Below, piece by piece: positions 16,940 through 26,113 of a stretch of 64,000 nucleotides of DNA. Origin of the DNA: Achromobacter marplatensis (GTDB lineage: Bacteria > Pseudomonadota > Gammaproteobacteria > Burkholderiales > Burkholderiaceae_B); assembly GCF_002209535.1 (NCBI RefSeq), contig NZ_NJIG01000016.1, positions 1 to 64,000 of the forward strand, in the 5' to 3' direction. Each line of letters starts with the position of its first letter. The first letter of the stretch is position 1. A program made the position numbers and the translations under genes. The notes beneath the pieces were generated by a model. The model was not told the DNA's origin and searched no databases. It saw only the letters and a list, made by a program, of their open reading frames with translations.

Positions 16940-16953
16940 AGCCTGTCCAATCC

Positions 16954-17931
16954 TTATTCCGCCGTCACCGCCGCCGCCTTGACCAGCGCCTGGCTCTTGG
17001 TGATTTCCGCGTTCAGTGTCTGCACCGCCTGTTCGGTGCTGCTGCCCTGCGCCACGAAGCCCTGCGGCGACAGCGTTTTCAGCACGGCCGGGTCCGCCAT
17101 GGTCCGTTGAGTGGCGGCCTGCAACGTCCGCACCAGATCGGCCGGCAGCTTGGCCGGGCCGATCAGCGAGATCCAGGCGTCGTACGAATAATCCTTTACC
17201 CCGGACTCATCCAGCGTGGGCACGTCGGGCAGGGCTGCCACGCGCTGGGGCGTGCTCACGGCCAGGGCATGCAGCTTGCCGGCCTGCACCTGCGCCAGCA
17301 CCGACGGCACGGCCAGGAACGCCACCTGGATCTGGCCGGACATGACATCCGTGATCAACGCGTTGCCGCCGCGGTACGGGATATGCATCATGTCCACGCC
17401 CGCTTTGGATTTCAGCAGTTCCCCTGCCAGATGCAGCACGCTGCCATTGCCCGACGACCCGTAGTTGATCTTGCCGGGTTGCGCGCGGGCGGCGGCCAGC
17501 AGGTCGCCGATCGTGCGGTACGGCGAGTTCTCGGCCACGACCATGACCAGCGGCGTCGTGCCGATGACCGAAATCGGCGTGATGTCCTTCACCGAGTCGT
17601 ACGGCATGCTCTTGTACAGGCTGGGGTTGATGGCGTGGTTGGACGATACGATGGCCAGCGTGTAGCCGTCGGGCTTGGCGGCCACCAGTTGGCGCGTGCC
17701 GGGGATGCCCGCCGCGCCAGCCAGATTCTCGACGATCAGGGGCTGCGCGAGCGTCTTGCCCAGGTTTTCCGCCACCACGCGGGCGACGACGTCGGCGGTG
17801 GACCCCGGCGATGTCGGCACGATCAGGCGGATAGGATGGTCGGGGTAGCCCGCCGCCTGCGCGGACGCCGCGGGCAGCAAGGCGCTGAATGCAAGCGTAC
17901 AGCTCGCCAGGAATCTGGTGGGGGTGTTCAT
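16954..17931 (-). CDS. Tripartite tricarboxylate-type (Bug) solute receptor
   Basis: A 325-residue periplasmic binding protein of the Bug/TctC family. A Sec signal peptide ends near ASAQAAGYPD. The family motif YPDHPIRLIVPTSPGSTADVV follows in part, then VENLAGAAGIPG and MHIPYRGG. ATG 17931 is preceded by GGAGACAAC. No TctA/TctB membrane genes are nearby, as is usual for Bordetella-type orphan Bug proteins. It sits in line with the aconitase-family gene and downstream of a LysR gene, suggesting that it senses or binds that enzyme's carboxylate substrate. Confidence 0.9.
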   Translation of the reverse strand: MNTPTRFLASCTLAFSALLPAASAQAAGYPDHPIRLIVPTSPGSTADVVARVVAENLGKTLAQPLIVENLAGAAGIPGTRQLVAAKPDGYTLAIVSSNHAINPSLYKSMPYDSVKDITPISVIGTTPLVMVVAENSPYRTIGDLLAAARAQPGKINYGSSGNGSVLHLAGELLKSKAGVDMMHIPYRGGNALITDVMSGQIQVAFLAVPSVLAQVQAGKLHALAVSTPQRVAALPDVPTLDESGVKDYSYDAWISLIGPAKLPADLVRTLQAATQRTMADPAVLKTLSPQGFVAQGSSTEQAVQTLNAEITKSQALVKAAAVTAE

Positions 17932-18083
17932 GTTGTCTCCGTATCGTCGCAGCGGGGTCTGTCTGCCCCGGCTTGGGCTGCGCCCGCGAATCACGTCACA
18001 GGCGCGCTTTGACTATAAGGAGCCGGCATCGATTGCCGAAGTGTCGTCTCGGCAAGCCAGCCATCTCGAATGGAGATGCCGGA

Positions 18084-18986
18084 TCAGCCTTGCTGGGCCA
18101 GGAACTTGACCAGCGTTGCCGCGGTAGCCGACAACTGGCTTTCGTCAGGGAATACGATGCACAGTTGCCGGCGCGCCCACTCGTCGGACAAGGGACGCAC
18201 CACGACGTCCAGCGATTGCAGATAGAGTTCGGCGACTTGCTGCGGCATCACGGCGATGCCAAGGCCCGCATGCGTCATGCGGCACAGCGCATCCAGGCTG
18301 GCCACGCGGATCTTCACGGCCAGGGTCGCGCCCAACGCCTGGGCTTGCGCCGCCAGCAACTGTGTCAGCGCGCTGTTTTCGCGCAGGCCCACAAAGGTTT
18401 CGCCCGCAATATCCTGCAGGCTCAGCTGCCGCGCGGAGGCTTTGGGATGCTGCGACGGCAGCATTACCGCCAGCCGGTCGCGCCGGTAGGGCAGTTGCGT
18501 AAGACCCTCGGCGCCCGCGATGCGGTTGCAGATGCCGAAGTCCGCGGCGCGCTCGCGCACCAGGCGCAGCACGTCGGGGCTGTGCTGCTCTTCCAGATCG
18601 ATGTCCACTTCGGGAAACAGGCGTTGAAACGCCGCCACGTCTTCGGGCAGGAACTGCACGATGGCCGACAGATTGGCGACCACTCGCACATTGCCCTTCA
18701 CCCCTGCATAGAAGCGCGACAGCTCCGCCCCCATGGACTCGACGTCGCCGATGATCTGCTGCGCATGTCGCAGCACCGTCTGGCCGGCGGGCGTGACGGT
18801 CACGCCGCGCGTATGGCGCTCGATCAACGGCAGCCCCACCAATGACTCCAACTCCGCAATGCGCCGGCTGACGGCGGACGGCGCGATGAACTCGCGTTCG
18901 GCCGCCCGCGCGATGCTGTTCTCTTGGCAAACGGCCACGAACAGGCGAAGCGAGGTCAGATCAAGTTTGCGCAGGAGGTTTTCCAT
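18084..18986 (-). CDS. LysR-family transcriptional regulator
   Basis: A 300-residue LysR protein. The N-terminal winged helix (LDLTSLRLFVAVCQENSIAR, then SAVSRRIAELE) is followed by a periplasmic-binding-like effector domain. ATG 18986 is chosen because the family motif starts about 7 residues later. The ribosome binding site is weak. It lies 152 bp upstream of the Bug receptor gene in the same direction, so it probably regulates that receptor and the aconitase-family gene, or reads into them. Confidence 0.88.
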   Translation of the reverse strand: MENLLRKLDLTSLRLFVAVCQENSIARAAEREFIAPSAVSRRIAELESLVGLPLIERHTRGVTVTPAGQTVLRHAQQIIGDVESMGAELSRFYAGVKGNVRVVANLSAIVQFLPEDVAAFQRLFPEVDIDLEEQHSPDVLRLVRERAADFGICNRIAGAEGLTQLPYRRDRLAVMLPSQHPKASARQLSLQDIAGETFVGLRENSALTQLLAAQAQALGATLAVKIRVASLDALCRMTHAGLGIAVMPQQVAELYLQSLDVVVRPLSDEWARRQLCIVFPDESQLSATAATLVKFLAQQG

Positions 18987-19069
18987 GGCCGGGCGGATAG
19001 AGACGCGGGGTGATCCGCATTGACGGGGGATCGTACACCAGCCGATCCCCGTCACCGTGCCCTCCCTTC

Positions 19070-22000
19070 CTACGCCGCCAGCGAATCCTGCTGCGGATGG
19101 CGGTAGCGTTGCAGCAGCCCCTCCTGGCGTGCCTGCGCCTGGCCCACGCTTTTCTCCTTCACATGCCCATATCCGCGGATCGCATCCGGCAGATTGGCCA
19201 GCTCCAACGCAGCCTCCCGGTTATCGGCGTTCAGCGTTTGCGAAAACTCGGCGGACAGCGCCAGGTAGTCGGCCGCCAGCTGGCGTTCCATGCGGCGTTC
19301 GGCGGTCTTGCCGAACAGGTCCAGCCACGTGCCGCGTACCCGCTTCATCGGCGCCAGCATGCGAAACGCCACGCCCATCCACGCCCCGAACGCACGCTTC
19401 TGCAAGCGGCCCTGCGTGTCACGGCGTGCGAAGGCCGGCGGCGCCAGGTAGTAGCGCACGCGATAGTCCCGCCCGGGTTTGCCTTCAAATTGCGCTTGCA
19501 ATTTGGCCTTGAAGGCGGGGTCCGTGTACAGGCGCGCCACCTCGTATTCGTCCTTGTAGGTCATCAACTTGGCCAGGTTGCGCGCCACGGCGCGCGTCAC
19601 CTCGTATCGCTGCCCTTCGGGCATGGCGGATTCCCGCGCACGCACCGCGTCCACCGCCGCGCGGAAACGCGCCGCGTAGGCCTCGTCCTGGTAAGCGCCG
19701 ACGTGCGCCGCCAGCCGCTGGATCAACCCGTCCAGCGATTCCGGCAACGCCACCACTTGCGCGGCCTTCTTTGGACGCAGCGCCTCGACGCCGCGGTGCG
19801 CGGCCTGCCGGCCCAGTTCGAACGCGGCCAGGTTCTTGTCCACGGAGACGCCATTGATCTCGATGGCGCGGCGCAGGCTGTCGCGGCTGAGCGGCAGGCC
19901 GCCCTTTTGCCATGCGTAACCCAACAGCAGCGGGTTGGCGTAGATGGTGTCGCCCAACAAGGCCTCGGCCAGCGGCCCCGCGTCAAGAAAGTCGCAATTG
20001 CCGCCCGTGCTTGCGGCAACCGCGGCTTCCGCCTGCGCGCCGGGAAAGCGCCAGGCCGGTTGCGACAGGAATGCCGCCGTCGGCGCCGCCGCACTGTTCA
20101 CCACTGCACGCCCATGGTCCGGCCGCAACCGCGACAGCACCTCGGGCGACGCCGACACCAGCGCGTCGCAGCCGATGACCAGGTCGGCCTCGCCCAGCGC
20201 CACGCGGGTGGCGTGCAGGTCTTCCGGCCGGTTGGCCAGCTGCACATGGCTGAGCACGGCGCCGCCCTTTTGCGCCAGGCCCGCCATGTCCAGCACGGTG
20301 ACGCCCTTGCCTTCGATATGGGCGGCCGCACCCAGCAAGGCGCCGATCGTGACGACGCCGGTGCCGCCCACGCCCGCGATCACAACGCGATACGCGGCGC
20401 CCCCCCCGATGGACGCGGGCACCGGCAACGGCGCGTCGGGCAATGGTGACTCGCCCGCGCCCGACCGTGCCGGCTTGCGCAGCACGGCGCCTTCAGCCGT
20501 CACGAAGCTGGGGCAGAATCCTTCCACGCAGGAAAAGTCCTTGTTGCATGAGGATTGGTTGATGCGGCGCTTGGTGCCCAGCAGCGTGTCCAGCGGTTCG
20601 ACCGACAAGCAGTTGGACTTGACCGAGCAATCGCCGCAGCCTTCGCACACGGCGTCGTTGATGAAGGCGCGGCGCAGCGGGTCGGGGTAGTCGCCGCGTT
20701 TGCGGCGACGCCGCTTCTCGGTCGCGCAGGTCTGGTCGTAGATCAGCACCGTGGTGCCTTCGATGTCGCGCAGGGCGCGCTGCACGTCGTCCAACGCTTT
20801 GCGGTGATGCACCTCGATCGCGCCGGGCAGCGCCGCCGCCCCCGTGTACTTGTCGGGCTCGTCCGTAACCACCACGGTTTTCACGACCCCTTCGGCCTGC
20901 ATCTGCGCCGCGATCTGCGGCACCGTCAGCACGCCGTCCACCGGTTGCCCGCCCGTCATGGCGACGGCGTCGTTGTAGAGGATCTTGTAGGTGATCGACG
21001 CGCGCGCCGCCACCGCCGCGCGGATCGCCAGCAGTCCCGAATGGAAATAGGTGCCGTCGCCCAGGTTGGCGAAGATGTGGCGTTCGCTGGTGAAATCCTT
21101 CTGCCCCAGCCACGCCACGCCCTCGCCGCCCATCTGGCTGAAGGTATCGGTGTCGCGGTTCATCCACATGGCCATGTAATGGCAGCCAATGCCGGCCACC
21201 GCGCGCGATCCTTCCGGCACGCGGGTAGACGTATTGTGCGGGCAGCCTGAACAGAACCAGGGCTTGCGCTCTTCCACCAGCGTGGGCCGCGCGGCTTCGC
21301 GTTCCTTGGCGTCGATGACGGCCAGGCGCGCAGCGATGCGGGCGCGCAGTTCATCAGACAGATCAGCCTTGTCCAGCCGCGCGGCGATGGCGCGCGCGAT
21401 CAGCGCGGGCGATAGCTCGTAGCGCGCCGGCAGCAGCCAGCCACCGCGCGGCGTGGACCATTCGCCGCCACCGTGCTCGCGTTCGTCGAACTTGCCGTAC
21501 ACGCGCGGACGTACGTCATCGCGCCAGTTGTAGAGTTCTTCCTTCAGCGCATATTCCAGGATCTGGCGCTTCTCCTCGACGACCAGGATCTCTTTCAGGC
21601 CCGTGGCGAACTCGCGCGCGCCTTGCGCGTCCAGCGGCCAGATACAGCCGACCTTCATGACGCGGATGCCGGCTTCGGCACAGGCCGCTTCGTCCAGGCC
21701 CAGGTCGTTCAGCGCCTGCCGCACGTCCAGATAGGCCTTGCCCGCGGTCATGATGCCGAAGTTCGCGCGAGGCGAATCCAGCACCACCCGGTTCAGCTTG
21801 TTGGCGCGCACATAGGCCAGCGCGGCATACCACTTGTGGTCCAGCAGCCGCGCCTCTTGCGCCAGCGGCGAATCCGGCCAGCGGATATTCAGCCCGCCCT
21901 CGGGCAGCGCGTCCTCGGGCAGCACGATCTGCACGCGCGCCGGGTCCACGTCGACCGAGGCGCTGGATTCCACCACATCCGTCACACACTTCATCGCCAC

Positions 22001-22615
22001 CCACAAGCCGGTGTAGCGGCTCATGGCCCAGCCGTGCAGCCCGTAGTCCAGGTATTCCTGGACGTTGGACGGATACAGCACCGGAATGCCGCTTGCGATC
22101 AGCACGTGTTCGGACTGGTGGGCCACGGACGAGGATTTCGCGGCGTGGTCATCGCCCGCCAGCATCAGCACGCCGCCGTGGGCTGAGGAACCCGCGGAGT
22201 TGGCGTGCTTGAGCACATCCACCGACCGGTCCACGCCCGGCCCCTTGCCGTACCACATGCCGAACACGCCATCGCGCGTGGCGCCCGGGAACAGATTCAG
22301 TTGCTGCGTGCCCCACACCGCCGTCGCGGCCAGGTCTTCGTTCACGCCGGGCTGGAACACCACGTCGTGCGACTTCAGGTGCTTCTTGGCCTTCCACAGC
22401 GCCTGATCCAAGCCGCCCAACGGCGAACCCCGATAGCCCGAGACATAGCCGGCCGTGTTCAGGCCGGCCTGCTGGTCGCGCAGCTTTTGCAACAGCGGCA
22501 AGCGCACAAGCGCCTGGGTGCCGCTCAGGTAGATGCGGCCGGTCGTCTGGGTGTACTTGTCGTCGAGCGTCAGGCCATGGGTATCGGCCACGCCAGGGGG
22601 TAGTGGGGCGTTCAC
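19070..22615 (-). CDS. Indolepyruvate:ferredoxin oxidoreductase family, fused alpha/gamma/beta
   Basis: An 1181-residue fused 2-oxoacid:ferredoxin oxidoreductase that would decarboxylate aryl pyruvates to acyl-CoA with ferredoxin as acceptor. The N-terminal pyrimidine-binding domain opens with TGRIYLSGTQALVRLPLLQK. The thiamine diphosphate domain carries ANLGDGTYFHSG. An Fe-S region follows with CEGCGDC and CVEGFCPS. The gamma-type domain has IAGVGGTGVVTIGALLG. The GTG start at 22615 is supported by GGAGACAAACGC. The single-chain architecture is the usual proteobacterial aerobic form. A LysR gene is divergently transcribed 105 bp away. Other homologues act on branched-chain oxoacids, so the exact substrate is open. 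Confidence 0.9.
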   Translation of the reverse strand: MNAPLPPGVADTHGLTLDDKYTQTTGRIYLSGTQALVRLPLLQKLRDQQAGLNTAGYVSGYRGSPLGGLDQALWKAKKHLKSHDVVFQPGVNEDLAATAVWGTQQLNLFPGATRDGVFGMWYGKGPGVDRSVDVLKHANSAGSSAHGGVLMLAGDDHAAKSSSVAHQSEHVLIASGIPVLYPSNVQEYLDYGLHGWAMSRYTGLWVAMKCVTDVVESSASVDVDPARVQIVLPEDALPEGGLNIRWPDSPLAQEARLLDHKWYAALAYVRANKLNRVVLDSPRANFGIMTAGKAYLDVRQALNDLGLDEAACAEAGIRVMKVGCIWPLDAQGAREFATGLKEILVVEEKRQILEYALKEELYNWRDDVRPRVYGKFDEREHGGGEWSTPRGGWLLPARYELSPALIARAIAARLDKADLSDELRARIAARLAVIDAKEREAARPTLVEERKPWFCSGCPHNTSTRVPEGSRAVAGIGCHYMAMWMNRDTDTFSQMGGEGVAWLGQKDFTSERHIFANLGDGTYFHSGLLAIRAAVAARASITYKILYNDAVAMTGGQPVDGVLTVPQIAAQMQAEGVVKTVVVTDEPDKYTGAAALPGAIEVHHRKALDDVQRALRDIEGTTVLIYDQTCATEKRRRRKRGDYPDPLRRAFINDAVCEGCGDCSVKSNCLSVEPLDTLLGTKRRINQSSCNKDFSCVEGFCPSFVTAEGAVLRKPARSGAGESPLPDAPLPVPASIGGGAAYRVVIAGVGGTGVVTIGALLGAAAHIEGKGVTVLDMAGLAQKGGAVLSHVQLANRPEDLHATRVALGEADLVIGCDALVSASPEVLSRLRPDHGRAVVNSAAAPTAAFLSQPAWRFPGAQAEAAVAASTGGNCDFLDAGPLAEALLGDTIYANPLLLGYAWQKGGLPLSRDSLRRAIEINGVSVDKNLAAFELGRQAAHRGVEALRPKKAAQVVALPESLDGLIQRLAAHVGAYQDEAYAARFRAAVDAVRARESAMPEGQRYEVTRAVARNLAKLMTYKDEYEVARLYTDPAFKAKLQAQFEGKPGRDYRVRYYLAPPAFARRDTQGRLQKRAFGAWMGVAFRMLAPMKRVRGTWLDLFGKTAERRMERQLAADYLALSAEFSQTLNADNREAALELANLPDAIRGYGHVKEKSVGQAQARQEGLLQRYRHPQQDSLAA

Positions 22616-22720
22616 GCGTTTGTCTCCTGCCGGATGCGGATTTGAGTGTTTTCCGCAGTGTAGGAACGCCGCTCGTTATCGTATATTCATAGTTTCAGGT
22701 AGCAGGTATTCGAAAATCAG

Positions 22721-23626
22721 ATGGCAAACGACGTCACCCTGCGGCAGTTGCGCTACTTCGCGGCAGCCGCCCGTACGGGCCGGTTTTCCATGGCGGCGGC
22801 CGACGAGCATGTCTCGCAGTCCGCCGTCACCAATGCCGTGCTGGCGCTGGAAGCGCAGTTGGGCGTGCGCCTGTTCGACCGCCACCCGCATGGCGTCACC
22901 CTGACGCCAGAAGGCCACAACTTTCATCGGCGCACGCAGGACATCCTGGATTCGCTGGACGACGCCATCCGCGAACCCGGCTTCCAACGCTATGCGTTGC
23001 GCGGCACAGTGCGAATCGCGGCCTCCTATACCGTGCTGGGCTATTTCCTGCCCGACCTGCTGGCGCGCTTTCGCCGGCGCTATCCCGAGGTGGTGCTGGA
23101 CCTGGTGGACCTGGACCGCCCGGAGATCGAAGCGGCGGTGGCCTGTGGCGACGTGGAACTGGGCGTGGCACTGCTGTCCAACGTGGAAAAGCGCGACCGT
23201 TTCGGCCATCAGGTGCTGGTGCGGTCGCGCCGGCAACTCTGGACGTCCTCGGGCCATCCGCTGCTGTCGGCCTCCGCGCCGTCGTTGGCCGACATCGCCC
23301 GCTATCCCTACATCCTGCTGGAAGTGGATGAAGGCGAGCGCTCGACGCTCGGCTATTGGCGCACCCACGGTCTGCAGCCCGACATCGCGCTGCGCACCCG
23401 GTCCATGGAGGCGCTGCGCGGGTTGGTGGCGCATGGCTTTGGCGTCACCATGCTGTCGGACATGGTCTATCGCCCCTGGTCACTGGAAGGGCGCAAGATA
23501 GAAGCCATGCCGGTCACCGATGCCGTGCCGCCTATGGAGGCGGGGCTGCTCTGGCATCCGCGGGCCACGCTGGCCAAACCTGCCGACGCCTTCCGGCAAT
23601 TCATGATGGTGGCCTGCGGCGTGTAG
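22721..23626 (+). CDS. LysR-family transcriptional regulator
   Basis: A 301-residue LysR regulator with helix-turn-helix LRQLRYFAAAARTGRFSMAA and SQSAVTNAVLALE near the N-terminus, followed by the effector domain. It is divergent from the indolepyruvate oxidoreductase gene, the classic layout for LysR control of a neighbour. The 105-bp shared region is AT-rich between 22675 and 22720. I do not see a strong T-N11-A dyad beyond a weak TAT-N9-ATA. Confidence 0.88.
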   Translation: MANDVTLRQLRYFAAAARTGRFSMAAADEHVSQSAVTNAVLALEAQLGVRLFDRHPHGVTLTPEGHNFHRRTQDILDSLDDAIREPGFQRYALRGTVRIAASYTVLGYFLPDLLARFRRRYPEVVLDLVDLDRPEIEAAVACGDVELGVALLSNVEKRDRFGHQVLVRSRRQLWTSSGHPLLSASAPSLADIARYPYILLEVDEGERSTLGYWRTHGLQPDIALRTRSMEALRGLVAHGFGVTMLSDMVYRPWSLEGRKIEAMPVTDAVPPMEAGLLWHPRATLAKPADAFRQFMMVACGV

Positions 23627-23655
23627 GCGCAAGGCCCGGCAAGGCCAGACCCCGG

Positions 23656-24564
23656 CTAGACCAGCACGGCGCCCTTGCGGCGCGTGAACTGCGTAAGCGA
23701 CTGCAACGCCAGCGCGTGCATGGCCGCCACCGACGGCAGCAGGGTCTCCTCCTTGCGGGTCAGCACCCCGACGATGCGTTCCACCGTCGGTTCGGCCAGC
23801 GGCACAAAGGCCAGGCCTGATCCGACGGACGGCCGCGCCAGCACGGGCAACACCGTCACCCCCAGCCCGCTGACCACGCTGGCCAGCAGCGACGCGCGGT
23901 TGGACACCACCATCGCGGGGTCGTCGATGCCCCCGCCCAACTGACGGTTCTTCAAGGTGTCGAACGTGGCGTTTCCGATCAGCCGTTCGGCGTCCAGCGC
24001 CGACCAGGGCACCGGCCCCCGCCGGCGCGCCAAAGGATGCCCCTTGCGGCACACCAGCCCGAAGGCGTCGCGCGCAACGGGCGTGAACGCGACTTCCGCC
24101 GTGCGCGGCACCTGCCCCGCCACTCCAACCTGCACTTCGCCCGTCAACACCAGCCGGTGCACATCCTGTGACGATTCATCCACGGCGCGGATACGGATAT
24201 CCGGGTGGCTGCGCGCGTAGCGTTCCAGCAGCTTTGGCAGCCACTCATCCGCCAGCGACGGCATCACCGCCAGCGACACCGGCCCGGTATGGCCCTGCCC
24301 CAACTCGCGCGCGGCATCCAGCACGCGGTCGTGCGTGGCAAGCAATTCGCGCAGCAACGGCGCCACCGCATGGCCCAGCGGCGTCAACTGCGCGCGCTTG
24401 CCGGCTTCGAACAACGGCGCGCCCAGTTGCTGCTCCAGATCCTGCATGGCGGCCGACACCGCCGCCTGCGAACGATGCGTGCCTTCGGCCGCCAGGCGAA
24501 AACTGCCGTGGTCAGCCGCCAGCAGGAACTGGCGCAAATGTTGGATCTTCAGAAGCTGGGGCAT
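23656..24564 (-). CDS. LysR-family transcriptional regulator
   Basis: A 302-residue LysR protein beginning MPQLLKIQHLRQFLLAADHG, with the helix-turn-helix SQAAVSAAMQDLEQQLGAPL. It is divergent from the DUF1185 / hydrolase / Bug operon at 24687. A perfect inverted repeat in the shared region (24596-24615) lies 32-51 bp from its start, fitting autoregulation and control of the operon. It converges on the preceding LysR gene. Confidence 0.9.
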   Translation of the reverse strand: MPQLLKIQHLRQFLLAADHGSFRLAAEGTHRSQAAVSAAMQDLEQQLGAPLFEAGKRAQLTPLGHAVAPLLRELLATHDRVLDAARELGQGHTGPVSLAVMPSLADEWLPKLLERYARSHPDIRIRAVDESSQDVHRLVLTGEVQVGVAGQVPRTAEVAFTPVARDAFGLVCRKGHPLARRRGPVPWSALDAERLIGNATFDTLKNRQLGGGIDDPAMVVSNRASLLASVVSGLGVTVLPVLARPSVGSGLAFVPLAEPTVERIVGVLTRKEETLLPSVAAMHALALQSLTQFTRRKGAVLV

Positions 24565-24595
24565 GACGGTGGGCTAATCAAATTCAGGTTTTCCG

Positions 24596-24615
24596 AAATT
24601 AACTTACGTTAATTT
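24596..24615. promoter_or_regulatory. Perfect inverted repeat, candidate LysR operator
   Basis: AAATTAAC-TTAC-GTTAATTT has two perfect 8-bp arms and a 4-base centre. It lies between the LysR gene (start 24564, leftward) and the DUF1185 operon (start 24687, rightward). AT-rich dyads of this size in a divergent LysR promoter are the usual recognition element. The region around it is clearly AT-richer than the flanking genes. Confidence 0.7.
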
Positions 24616-24686
24616 GGATTGTCAAAATTCCAGGCGCGCTTCAACAATGCACCCATCGTTCATCACGTATGCATTGGAGCAATGGA

Positions 24687-25280
24687 ATGGCTTTGCAAGT
24701 GCGAAAAATCGTCAGCTACGTCGAGAAGACCTGCATTGAAGGCGGCAAGGCGGCCGAGCGGCCGCTGATCATGATCGTGGCGGCCGCCGTGATCCGCAAC
24801 CCGTGGGCCGGCCTGCCCTTCCAGGAAGACCTGCGCCCGCAGATCCTTGAAGCCGCGCCGCCGCTGGGCGAACTGCTGGTGGCAGAGATCCTGCGCCAGG
24901 CCGGCTCCGCCGACCAGATCGAAGCCTACGGCAAGGCTGCGGTGGTGGGCACCGCTGGCGAAGTCGAACATGCCTCGGCGCTGATCCACACGCTGCGCTT
25001 CGGCAATGCCTATCGCAACGCCGTGGGCGGCACCAGCTACCTCAGCTTCACGAACACGCGCGGCGGACCGGGCTGCGTGATATCCGTGCCGTTGATGCAC
25101 AAGCAAGACGAAGGCCTGCGGTCGCACTATCTGACCGTGCAGACCAACATCAACGACGCCCCGGCCCCGGACGAGATCGTGATTGCCTTGGGCGCCGCCA
25201 CCTCGGGCCGGCCGCACCACCGCATCGGCAACCGCTATTCCGATCTGCAGGAACTGGCGCAAGAGGCGCAATCGAAATGA
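24687..25280 (+). CDS. DUF1185 'amino acid synthesis family' protein
   Basis: A 197-residue protein recognisable as DUF1185 by VRKIVSYVEKTCIEGGKAAE near its start, YGKAAVVGTAGEVEHASALI and the C-terminal APAPDEIVIALGAATSGRPH. The biochemical role of this family is not established despite its database name. ATG 24687 is preceded by GGAG at 24676-24679. The stop overlaps the next ATG (25277), so it is coupled to the alpha/beta hydrolase gene. Its co-occurrence with a hydrolase and a Bug receptor suggests breakdown of an imported acid or lactone. Confidence 0.8.
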   Translation: MALQVRKIVSYVEKTCIEGGKAAERPLIMIVAAAVIRNPWAGLPFQEDLRPQILEAAPPLGELLVAEILRQAGSADQIEAYGKAAVVGTAGEVEHASALIHTLRFGNAYRNAVGGTSYLSFTNTRGGPGCVISVPLMHKQDEGLRSHYLTVQTNINDAPAPDEIVIALGAATSGRPHHRIGNRYSDLQELAQEAQSK

Positions 25281-26062
25281 GCACGCCGCGCCGCCGTTCC
25301 GGCCAGGGCGCGCCGCTGGTGCTGTTGCACGGCGTCGGCCTGGACCACACGTTGTGGGATGACCTGGCCCCGCTGCTGGAACCGGATTTCGACGTGCTGC
25401 GCTATGACCTGCTGGGCCATGGCGCGGCCCCGGGCATCCCAGGCGAGGCCCGCGTGCAGGACTTCGTCGCGCAGTTGGACGCCGAACTGGATCAGGCCGG
25501 CTGGCCGCAAGCCAACGTGCTGGGCTATTCCATGGGTGGCCTGATTGCGGGAGCTTATGCGGCGGCCCGGCCGCGGCGTGTGAGCCGGCTGGTGTTGCTG
25601 AGCACCGTGTTTCAGCGCACGCCGGAAGAAGTCCGCGCCGTGACGGCCCGCCTGGCCGCTGCCGCGACCCAGGATGTGGATGCCGCCGCCGGGGTCTCGC
25701 TGCAGCGCTGGTTCACGCCCGGCTTCCAGGCCGCGCGCCCGGAGCGGGTGGCGGCCATCGGCCAGCGTCTGCTGCGCAACGACCGCGCGAATTTCCTGGC
25801 GGCTTACCGGCTGTTCGCGCAGGGCGACCAGATCCTGGCGCAGGCCGCGCCCGAAATCGCTTGCCCCGCGCTTGCCATGACCGGCGAGGAAGACGTCGGG
25901 TCCACCGCCCGCATGACGCGCGGCCTGGCTCGTGCGCTGCCCGACGGCCGAGCCCGCGTGGTGGACGGCCAACGGCATATGCTGCCGGTGGAAGCTCCGG
26001 CCGTGGTGGCTGCGGCGCTGCAGGCCTTTTTACTGCCGACAACCGCTGAATCGTCCGCCTGA
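25277..26062 (+). CDS. Alpha/beta hydrolase (3-oxoadipate enol-lactonase-like)
   Basis: A 261-residue alpha/beta hydrolase with the oxyanion motif LLHGVGLDHTLW and the nucleophile elbow GYSMGG. The acid residue lies in the GEEDVGST region and the catalytic His in VVDGQRHMLPVEAP. This layout matches PcaD-like enol-lactonases, though many relatives hydrolyse other esters or C-C bonds. Its ATG overlaps the DUF1185 stop. The Bug receptor gene follows after 51 bp. Confidence 0.82.
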   Translation: MSTPRRRSGQGAPLVLLHGVGLDHTLWDDLAPLLEPDFDVLRYDLLGHGAAPGIPGEARVQDFVAQLDAELDQAGWPQANVLGYSMGGLIAGAYAAARPRRVSRLVLLSTVFQRTPEEVRAVTARLAAAATQDVDAAAGVSLQRWFTPGFQAARPERVAAIGQRLLRNDRANFLAAYRLFAQGDQILAQAAPEIACPALAMTGEEDVGSTARMTRGLARALPDGRARVVDGQRHMLPVEAPAVVAAALQAFLLPTTAESSA

Positions 26063-26113
26063 CAGAGACGATCGGCCAACGCCCCGAAAGGGGCCGGAGA
26101 GGGAGACAAACCC

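Noticed and set aside
22675..22720. LysR operator in front of the indolepyruvate oxidoreductase gene
   Set aside because: Only a weak TAT-N9-ATA symmetry is visible, not enough to call a site.
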